Source: Anaerolineales bacterium
Lineage (GTDB): Bacteria > Chloroflexota > Anaerolineae > Anaerolineales > UBA6663
Assembly: GCA_016789245.1 (NCBI GenBank)
Contig: JAEURM010000085.1
Span: 1 to 7,836, forward strand
DNA length: 7,836 nucleotides
Direction: 5' to 3'
Positions 1-4,489 of this stretch are shown piece after piece (position 1 is the stretch's first letter; each line of letters starts with the position of its first letter). A model generated the notes under the pieces. That model searched no databases, was not told the DNA's origin, and saw only the letters and a list, made by a program, of their open reading frames with translations. The position numbers were made by a program, and so were the translations under genes.

Positions 1-337
1 GAATCATCTCGCACGCGGCCAGCGCCGTGCCCCAATACACATCCTCCGCCGTCAACGCAGATTCAATCTTCCAAATACGCTCATTGAACCACCGGTCAAG
101 CGGCAAATCTTCGGCGTAGCCACGCGTCAGCGTCATGGCCGCGTGGCAGTGCGCGTTGAAGAAGCCCGGCACGGCCACATGGTTGTAACCGTCAATCGTT
201 TCGTCCGCGCGCCAGCCGTTAGGCACTTCACCCACAAAGGCAATAGTTTGGCCTTCTATGCCAATGTGGGTGTTGCGCAAAATGGTGCCAGCGGCATCCA
301 AAGTAATGGCGTGTACGTTGCGGATGAGGAGGGACAT
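1..337 (-). CDS. Amidohydrolase, MTA/SAH deaminase-like (5' part only)
   Basis: First 112 codons of a metal-dependent amidohydrolase; the rest lies beyond the window edge. The product starts MSLLIRNVHAITLD, typical of the small N-terminal beta-sandwich of this superfamily. It continues to PGFFNAHCH (residues 57-65), whose His63-x-His65 is the metal-binding HxH motif at the end of the first barrel strand. The following segment (MTLTRGYAEDLPLDRWF, then IWKIE and LTAEDVYWG) matches the pattern I know from 5'-methylthioadenosine/S-adenosylhomocysteine deaminases and the related AtzA/TrzN branch. The expected role is hydrolytic deamination of an adenosine or other aminated ring compound in the cytoplasm, but the substrate-defining residues are outside the window. 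No Shine-Dalgarno sequence precedes this ATG. It lies 48 bp downstream of the peptidase gene in the same direction, so it is probably co-transcribed. Family is confident, substrate is not. Confidence 0.85.
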   Translation of the reverse strand, partial: MSLLIRNVHAITLDAAGTILRNTHIGIEGQTIAFVGEVPNGWRADETIDGYNHVAVPGFFNAHCHAAMTLTRGYAEDLPLDRWFNERIWKIESALTAEDVYWGTALAACEMI

Positions 338-385
338 AGCGTTTGTGAGGTTGTTTGTTTGGCCGAGAGTCTAATAGAAAATTGT

Positions 386-1558
386 TTACGTGTGTAAGTT
401 GTGACCGTAGCGCTTCATGATTTGCATAACTTCTTCCAGCGGCAACGCGGGCAAAGTATTGCCATCGCGGCCCACCATGGTTTCTGCTACGAAGACGGAG
501 TTGAGAATAGCTTCCTCAGTGGCTTCCAACGCCGCTTGAAACAGCGTATTGATGGCGGCGGTAGCAGGCCATTCTTCACCTGCCAGCAAAGATTCTGCCA
601 TGGCGCGATGTTCTAGTACAGGCGTGCGCGGGGCGTGTGGTACGCGGTTGCCATTAGAAAACGCAATCACAAAATCTCCGCTGGTGGTGGAATACAAGCC
701 GCCCGCCCGGGCCAAGCCGCCACCCGCGCGCACGGCCACCCTCTGCAACTGCCGCGTATCCAACGGCGCATCTGTGCCAACCACGATGATTATGGAAGAG
801 CCAGATTGTTCATCATTGGGACTCTCGCTCTCCCCTTGGGAGAGGGGGCCGGGGGGTGAAGGTAATTCCCAATCCCTAAGTTCTCTCCCCACCGGCACGC
901 CATCTACGCGTAAATGTTCACGGCGGCCAAAGTTGCTCATCACCAACACACCCAGCGTCCAGCCATGCGGCGTAACGCGGGAGCTAGTGCCAATGCCGCC
1001 TTTAAAACCGCAACACATCATGCCAGTTCCGCCGCCCACGCCGCCTTCAGCTACGGGGCCAGTGGTGGCACCATCTAACGCGGCGGCCACATGCTCACTG
1101 CGAATGTGACGGCCTCTCATATCATGCAGATATTGGTCCGAGCATTCTGCCACCACCGGCGCGGGCGTCCACGTGCTTACGCCGAGTTCGGCATCATGTG
1201 CGAAGAACCAATCCAGCACGCCGTCTGCCACGCGCGGCACGTTGGTAGTGCCGGTGAGCAGAATGGGTGACTCTAGCACGCCAGTTTCCTTCACCATTTC
1301 GCTGTTCGTCACTTCGCCAAAGCCGTTGATGGCATGGATGAAGGCAGGAACTTTTTCATAAAAGATGTTGCCCGCGTGCGGATGAATGGCCGTAACACCC
1401 GTGCGGATGGGGCCAACGCCCGGTTCCAGTGGCCCATCACCGGCAATGAGCGTGGTGTGGCCTACACGCACGCCCGGCACATCCGTAATAGCGTTGTGTG
1501 GGCCAGTGGGCAGTGTGCCAATTACAATTCCAAGTTCACGCGCGCGAGGACGGGGCAT
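386..1558 (-). CDS. P1 family (DmpA/BapA-like, S58) self-processing aminopeptidase
   Basis: A 390-residue N-terminal-nucleophile hydrolase. Family members cleave themselves into alpha and beta chains and remove N-terminal D-, L- or beta-amino acids from small peptides or amides. Family landmarks run in order: ITDVPGVRVGH (24-34), GTTNVPRVADGVLDWF (103-118), EGGVGGGTGMMCCGFKGGIGTSSRV (in pieces over 171-195), VMSNFGRR (206-213), GSSIIIVVGTDAPL (253-266), TTSGDFVIAFSN (291-302) and NSVFVAETMVGRDGNTLPALP (353-373). By comparison with DmpA and BapA, the nucleophile should be Ser254 or Ser255, with Asn209, Ser293 and Asp295 as likely active-site partners. The ATG was chosen because AAGGAG lies 8 nt upstream; a longer reading from a TTG at 1624 has no such site. 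The linker at about 231-252 is lengthened by repeat-derived residues. It lacks a signal peptide, so it is probably cytoplasmic. It is divergent from the WYL regulator and upstream of the amidohydrolase. Confidence 0.92.
   Translation of the reverse strand: MPRPRARELGIVIGTLPTGPHNAITDVPGVRVGHTTLIAGDGPLEPGVGPIRTGVTAIHPHAGNIFYEKVPAFIHAINGFGEVTNSEMVKETGVLESPILLTGTTNVPRVADGVLDWFFAHDAELGVSTWTPAPVVAECSDQYLHDMRGRHIRSEHVAAALDGATTGPVAEGGVGGGTGMMCCGFKGGIGTSSRVTPHGWTLGVLVMSNFGRREHLRVDGVPVGRELRDWELPSPPGPLSQGESESPNDEQSGSSIIIVVGTDAPLDTRQLQRVAVRAGGGLARAGGLYSTTSGDFVIAFSNGNRVPHAPRTPVLEHRAMAESLLAGEEWPATAAINTLFQAALEATEEAILNSVFVAETMVGRDGNTLPALPLEEVMQIMKRYGHNLHT
828..862. repeat. In-frame palindromic G/C-rich repeat inside the peptidase gene
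   Basis: The plus strand has CTCTCCC (828-834), a 3-nt loop CTT, and GGGAGAG (838-844), followed by a G-run, CC, another G-run and TGAAGG. On the coding strand this reads as a C-rich block ending in CTCTCCCAAGGGGAGAG and encodes PSPPGPLSQGES (residues about 233-244). From memory, the same C-rich/CTCTCCC-AAGG-GGAGAG sequence is a widespread dispersed repeat in many bacterial genomes, usually intergenic. Here it is kept open in frame in the linker upstream of the self-cleavage site. The palindrome is seen directly; membership in a genome-wide family is inference. Confidence 0.7.
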
Positions 1559-1566
1559 AGAATTTT

Positions 1567-1572
1567 CTCCTT
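1567..1572 (-). promoter_or_regulatory. Shine-Dalgarno site deciding the peptidase start
   Basis: AAGGAG on the minus strand, 8 nt before the ATG at 1558. It fixes the start at MPRPRARELG and excludes a 22-codon extension from a TTG that overlaps the intergenic repeat. Confidence 0.85.
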
Positions 1573-1574
1573 GC

Positions 1575-1595
1575 GCCAATGGTACACTGCTTGGC
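1575..1595. promoter_or_regulatory. Short inverted repeat GCCAA-N11-TTGGC, possible operator
   Basis: Perfect 5-bp arms GCCAA (1575-1579) and TTGGC (1591-1595) flank 11 bp, immediately upstream of the peptidase Shine-Dalgarno site and within the divergent spacer shared with the WYL regulator. Size and place would suit a dimeric regulator such as the WYL protein. Arms this short can occur by chance, so the call is weak. Confidence 0.25.
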
Positions 1596-1602
1596 AAACA
1601 CC

Positions 1603-1673
1603 GTAAGGGCGAAGCCTTCGGCAAATAGATTTCAATCTTTTTTAGTAGTAATAGCCGAATACTTCGCCCCTAC
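1603..1673. repeat. MITE-like inverted repeat in the divergent spacer
   Basis: The left arm GTAAGGGCGAAGCCTTCGGC (1603-1622) and the reverse complement of the right arm (1654-1673), GTAGGGGCGAAGTATTCGGC, agree at 17 of 20 positions. They are separated by 31 bp of AT-rich sequence. Each arm also contains its own small hairpin core, CGAA-3 nt-TTCG. The element takes up most of the 123 bp between the peptidase and WYL starts, so any promoter of the WYL gene must lie in or next to it. There is no coding capacity. I believe GTAGGGGCGAAG...TTCGG sequences recur in Chloroflexota genomes, but this cannot be tested from one window. Confidence 0.65.
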
Positions 1674-1681
1674 CCAAACCA

Positions 1682-2611
1682 ATGAACAAACTGGAACGCC
1701 TCACCGCGATTTTGCTTTTGCTTCAGGATAAAGCGCGCACATCTGAGGAAATTGCGCGGCACTTTGAAGTGAGCAAGCGCACCATCTTGCGCGATATTCA
1801 GGCGTTGAGCGAGATGGGCGTGCCGATTATGGCGCGGGAGGGCGCCGGCGGCGGCTACTCACTCCCCCCCGATTACCGGCTCTCACCTTTGCCGCTGACG
1901 GTGCGCGAGGCGTTTTTACTTTTGCTGGCCCTCAACGCCATTGGCCAACTTTCCACCACGCCGTTTGCCGCCGAGCGCGCTTCCCTCAGCGCCAAACTCC
2001 GCTCCATTTTGCCTCAGCCGCAATTGGCCAGCGTGGAGCAAATGCTCACTTCAATCAATGTAGAAGTGCCAGAACGCGAGGAGCGCGCACCGTTTTTAGA
2101 AGCTCTGTTGGAAGCCGCACAAAAACAGAAGTGGGTACAGATTGAGTATCAATCTGCCGAGCGCGTTTCCACACATCACATTTACCCGCGCGCCCTCACC
2201 AGCCAAAACGGCTTGTGGTATTGCCGCGCCTTCTCGCATGAGCGGCAGGAAGAGCGCGTGTTCCGTGTAGATAGAGTGCGGGCGCTTTCACCGGCCGGGG
2301 AACACTTCCGCCCGCCCCCGCCGCCGGAGCCGTTGCCGTATGATCATCCCAGCCACCCAGAACTGCGTGCCACTTTTACGCCGCGCGGCGTGGCACAGGC
2401 GGAGGTGGATGCTCAAGTGGCGCCGCAACTTCAGCGCCAGCCGGATGGTTCCGGCCAACTGCATCTCCGTTTTCCGCCTTCAGAATTAGAGTGGTGGGCG
2501 CGCTTTTTTGCCCACCTCGGGCCAGAGGCCACCGTGCTAGCCCCGCCCGCCCTGCGCGAACGTTTACGCGCCTTCGCCCAAAACCTACTAGAGCAATATT
2601 TAGAACGGTGA
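1682..2611 (+). CDS. WYL-domain transcriptional regulator with DeoR-type HTH
   Basis: A 309-residue regulator with the standard three-part layout. The N-terminal winged helix-turn-helix (about 3-62) has SEEIARHFEVSKRTILRDIQ as the HTH and GAGGGYSL as the wing. The middle WYL domain (about 140-205) contains HHIYPRALTSQNGLWYCRAF and ERVFRVDRV. The C-terminal WCX-type region is about 228-309. WYL proteins are DNA-binding regulators thought to sense nucleic acid or small ligands through the WYL fold. Here the name-giving triplet reads Trp179-Tyr180-Cys181 rather than WYL; Arg195 and Arg198 of the downstream FR-x-DR segment are kept. A proline run (211-215) links the WYL and C-terminal parts. No clear Shine-Dalgarno site precedes the ATG, but the protein begins exactly where the family does. 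Its stop codon lies in the left arm of the following palindrome. Likely targets are itself, the divergent peptidase gene or the downstream VOC gene; this is inference. Confidence 0.92.
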   Translation: MNKLERLTAILLLLQDKARTSEEIARHFEVSKRTILRDIQALSEMGVPIMAREGAGGGYSLPPDYRLSPLPLTVREAFLLLLALNAIGQLSTTPFAAERASLSAKLRSILPQPQLASVEQMLTSINVEVPEREERAPFLEALLEAAQKQKWVQIEYQSAERVSTHHIYPRALTSQNGLWYCRAFSHERQEERVFRVDRVRALSPAGEHFRPPPPPEPLPYDHPSHPELRATFTPRGVAQAEVDAQVAPQLQRQPDGSGQLHLRFPPSELEWWARFFAHLGPEATVLAPPALRERLRAFAQNLLEQYLER

Positions 2612-2630
2612 CAGACAGGTGTCACCGTTC
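2603..2630. repeat. Perfect 11-bp palindrome overlapping the WYL stop codon
   Basis: GAACGGTGACA (2603-2613) and TGTCACCGTTC (2620-2630) are exact reverse complements around a 6-nt loop GACAGG. The TGA stop of the WYL gene (2609-2611) is inside the left arm. RNA from this site would form a stable hairpin, but neither strand has a T-run after it, so it is not a classical intrinsic terminator. It may be a dispersed palindromic repeat, an attenuator or mRNA-end stabiliser, or an operator near the VOC gene, whose start is 32 bp away. Confidence 0.75.
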
Positions 2631-2649
2631 ATGGTGTAAGGTTGAGCAA

Positions 2650-2655
2650 AAGGAG
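2650..2655 (+). promoter_or_regulatory. Shine-Dalgarno site deciding the VOC gene start
   Basis: AAGGAG ends 7 nt before the ATG at 2663. It supports the product MAQPDMIGIV over a 7-codon longer reading from a TTG at 2642, which would itself contain this site. Confidence 0.85.
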
Positions 2656-2662
2656 AAACATC

Positions 2663-3046
2663 ATGGCACAGCCCGATATGATTGGCATTGTGGTGAAAGA
2701 TATGGCCGCCGCGCTCAAGTTCTACCGTCTGTTGGGGTTGGAAATTCCGGCGGAGGCCGATGCGGAAGACCATGTGGAATGTGTGGCCAACGGCTACCGC
2801 ATGGCGTGGGATACGGTGAAGCTGGTGGAAGGTTTTGCCGGGCCGTGGGTGGAGCCAACCGGCCACCGCATGGGTTTGGCCTTTAAGTGTGCCAACCCGG
2901 CGGAGGTGGATGCGTTGTACGCGCAAGTGGTGGCCGCCGGTTACGCCAGCAAAACCGCGCCGTGGGATGCGTTTTGGGGCCAACGTTACGCGCAAGTGTT
3001 GGATGCGGATGGTAATGTGATTGATTTGTTTGCGCCGTTGGGCTAA
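2663..3046 (+). CDS. VOC family protein (glyoxalase/bleomycin-resistance fold)
   Basis: A single-domain 127-residue protein with the paired beta-alpha-beta-beta-beta pattern of the vicinal oxygen chelate fold. The first half holds GIVVKDMAAALKFYRLLGLEIP (8-29, in the usual place of the first strand and helix). The second half holds RMGLAFKCANPAEVDALYAQVVAAGY (69-94) and the closing PWDAFWGQRYAQVLDADGN and VIDLFAPLG (100-127). The PWDAFWGQRYA block resembles a large uncharacterised VOC branch. Canonical metal ligands are mostly absent: Met6/Ile7 sit where a His is usual in the first strand, and Asp121 stands in the place of the C-terminal Glu. A metal-free ligand-binding or antitoxin-like role is therefore as likely as catalysis, and I assign no substrate. 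It probably acts in the cytoplasm. It follows the WYL regulator in the same direction after 51 bp, separated by the palindrome. Confidence 0.88.
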   Translation: MAQPDMIGIVVKDMAAALKFYRLLGLEIPAEADAEDHVECVANGYRMAWDTVKLVEGFAGPWVEPTGHRMGLAFKCANPAEVDALYAQVVAAGYASKTAPWDAFWGQRYAQVLDADGNVIDLFAPLG

Positions 3047-3052
3047 CGAGCG

Positions 3053-3098
3053 CAGACCAACGCGGTCTTCGGTGGCAGGGTTACACCGCGTCGGTCTG
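3053..3098. repeat. Imperfect 13-bp inverted repeat between VOC and SH3 genes
   Basis: CAGACCAACGCGG (3053-3065) and CCGCGTCGGTCTG (3086-3098) pair at 12 of 13 positions around a 20-nt centre. The element fills most of the 71-bp gap and ends 7 bp before the TGAGG Shine-Dalgarno site of the next gene. There is no T-run on either side, so it is not a typical terminator. It looks like a short non-coding palindromic element, with sequence unrelated to the other palindromes in this window. Confidence 0.6.
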
Positions 3099-3117
3099 GA
3101 ACTATTGAGGATTAACC

Positions 3118-3468
3118 ATGCGAGCCCGCGTGATAAAAACTTGGACGGCCATTTATACCAATCCGCTTACGGTGCAGGCCGGTGAGCAACTAAAAGTGGG
3201 CCGCCCAGATGATGAGTGGCCGGGTTGGGTGTGGTGTGAAACACAAACGGGCGTGGGCGGCTGGATGCCGGAGCGCTTGCTGGATGAAGCCGGTTGCGCC
3301 CGCACCGCTTACACCGCGCGTGAGCTAACAGTGCAAGCCGGTGAACTCATCACCCTTCACCAACTGGAAAGCGGCTGGTATTGGGCTACCACGCTGAGTG
3401 GGCAAAGCGGTTGGGTTCCGGCTTCACATGTGCACAGCGTGAGCCAAAAAGAAACCGCCGCGAGCTAA
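3118..3468 (+). CDS. Small tandem SH3-like domain protein
   Basis: A 116-residue protein made of two similar SH3-like units. Each starts with the same LTVQAGE (residues 17-23 and 70-76), giving a 53-residue period. The first closes with WPGWVWCETQTGVGGWMPERLL (34-55, broken here: WVWCE then GGWMPERLL) and the second with GWYWATTLSGQSGWVPASHV (86-105). The GWxW and GWxP pattern is typical of bacterial SH3 folds. There is no signal peptide, lipobox or membrane segment, so it is probably cytoplasmic, unlike most bacterial SH3b domains, which are exported. The likely role is protein or peptide binding; the partner is unknown. TGAGG (3106-3110) precedes the ATG by 7 nt. The last codons and stop are part of the terminator hairpin. 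Confidence 0.8.
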   Translation: MRARVIKTWTAIYTNPLTVQAGEQLKVGRPDDEWPGWVWCETQTGVGGWMPERLLDEAGCARTAYTARELTVQAGELITLHQLESGWYWATTLSGQSGWVPASHVHSVSQKETAAS

Positions 3469-3480
3469 CTCGCGGCGGTT
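3446..3480. terminator. Bidirectional intrinsic terminator between convergent genes
   Basis: AACCGCCGCGAG (3453-3464) and CTCGCGGCGGTT (3469-3480) form a perfect 12-bp GC-rich stem with a 4-nt loop. On the minus strand the stem is followed by T-C-TTTTT (3452-3446), a proper terminator for the protease gene, which ends 28 bp away at 3508. On the plus strand the tail is ATTTATTACTT, weaker but usable for the SH3 gene. The SH3 gene's TAA (3466-3468) lies in the loop. Confidence 0.9.
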
Positions 3481-3507
3481 ATTTATTACTTCAGGCTAGG
3501 CCGCACT

Positions 3508-4365
3508 TTACGGCAGGTAACCACTTAAGAAGTTTTGTGCCACGGCTGAATCCGTGCGGTAGCCAAAGCCCGCACCTTTGCAATTGGAGTTCAGCACAAA
3601 GGAGTTAACGGCCACAACCACTTTTTGGCCGCTGGCATTGGTGTGGAACACCGGGCCACCAGAATCACCAAAGCACGTGCCACCGGGGCCAACGCCGTTG
3701 CCGGGCGCGCTGGAGTAATGGATGTTAAAACCATCCGCGAGGGCGCTACCAAGGTTGATGAGGCTGACGGTGCCCACATAGCGCTCCCGAACGCCAGACC
3801 GGATGGGTTTGACGGATTGTAGGCCATAGCCCACCACTGTAAATTCAACATTCTGCAAGCCGCGTTGCTTGGCCAAACCATCCAAATAGCCAGCCGGGGC
3901 TACTACGCCGTAAGGGCCGGGGCGCGGCGCGTTGAGCACCACTACGCCAATATCATGTGTGTTGGGGATGGTGAGCGCACCGTTCCAATTGGGGTGTGGT
4001 TGCGGCACGCCCCAATAACCACCCGCGCACGGGTAGGTGGTGTACGGCCCGCCCGCATTGCAGGAGCCGCCGATGTAATTGGCATCAAACCCAAGAGGGC
4101 CAGCCTCAAACCACACCTGAACGTAAGCAGGCGTTACGGTTCCATCCGTGCCGGTGCAGTGCCCAGCCGAAAGGAACACCGTGGGCGAAACCAGCGTGCC
4201 TGTACAACGCCACAGCGGCGTCTTAGAAGCATCATACGCCAACATCAAGCCAACGTACGGATGGCCGTTGCCATCTGGCACGCCGTACTGCACCGCGCCC
4301 GCCGTGCCAAAGCTGGCGAGGGCAATGGCCACTACCATCACAAGCGATAAAAGTTTTGCGCGCAT
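3508..4365 (-). CDS. Secreted trypsin-fold serine protease (S1 family)
   Basis: A 285-residue preproprotein. A signal peptide is clear: basic MRAK, a hydrophobic core to about residue 19, and a probable AGA cleavage site near residue 24. The S1 catalytic triad is complete: His69 in LSAGHC, Asp138 in THDIGVVVL and Ser235 in CFGDSGGP. Cys54-Cys70 matches the classical disulfide around the catalytic His, and Cys231-Cys262 the one beside the active Ser; Cys102-Cys113 may pair in a loop. Mature enzyme should start soon after the signal, with no long propeptide visible. At the position equal to trypsin Asp189 (six residues before the Ser) there is Gly229, so cleavage after Lys/Arg is not expected. 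AAGGAG lies 8 nt before the ATG. The gene follows the GH5 gene by 124 bp on the same strand and ends at the shared terminator. It likely digests external protein, or processes secreted or surface proteins. Confidence 0.93.
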   Translation of the reverse strand: MRAKLLSLVMVVAIALASFGTAGAVQYGVPDGNGHPYVGLMLAYDASKTPLWRCTGTLVSPTVFLSAGHCTGTDGTVTPAYVQVWFEAGPLGFDANYIGGSCNAGGPYTTYPCAGGYWGVPQPHPNWNGALTIPNTHDIGVVVLNAPRPGPYGVVAPAGYLDGLAKQRGLQNVEFTVVGYGLQSVKPIRSGVRERYVGTVSLINLGSALADGFNIHYSSAPGNGVGPGGTCFGDSGGPVFHTNASGQKVVVAVNSFVLNSNCKGAGFGYRTDSAVAQNFLSGYLP

Positions 4366-4456
4366 CGTGAAATCTCCTTAGGGGGTTGAGAGGAATGGGT
4401 GACGATAACCGTCTAACTCTTTAACCGCCTCAGGCGATACGAAGGGTACGAGAAAT

Positions 4457-4479
4457 CCCCTAGTTTGGGACTTTTTCCC
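4457..4479. promoter_or_regulatory. Candidate regulator site with 10-bp-phased C/G tracts upstream of the protease
   Basis: CCCC starts at 4457, GGG at 4467 and CCC at 4477, so three tracts are spaced exactly 10 bp apart on one helix face. TCCC and GGGA parts form overlapping small inverted repeats. The site lies about 90-110 bp upstream of the protease ATG, in the 124-bp gap after the GH5 stop. No convincing -35/-10 pair could be placed below it, so assignment as an activator or repressor site is tentative. Confidence 0.3.
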
Positions 4480-4489
4480 GATAAGGCGC

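Noticed and set aside
549..1109. A 186-codon open frame on the plus strand across the peptidase gene
   Set aside because: It is antisense to a gene with clear family motifs, has low-complexity Pro/Ala/Ser content and no recognisable domain.
1559..1624. N-terminal extension of the peptidase by 22 codons
   Set aside because: It would start at a TTG within the intergenic repeat, and AAGGAG is correctly placed for the inner ATG.
2603..2630. Palindrome after the WYL gene as an intrinsic terminator
   Set aside because: The stem is strong, but no T-run follows on either strand; called a palindromic repeat instead.
3865..4350. A 161-codon plus-strand open frame opposite the protease gene
   Set aside because: The minus strand encodes a signal peptide and a full S1 triad; the opposing frame is Arg/Ala-rich and unlike any family.
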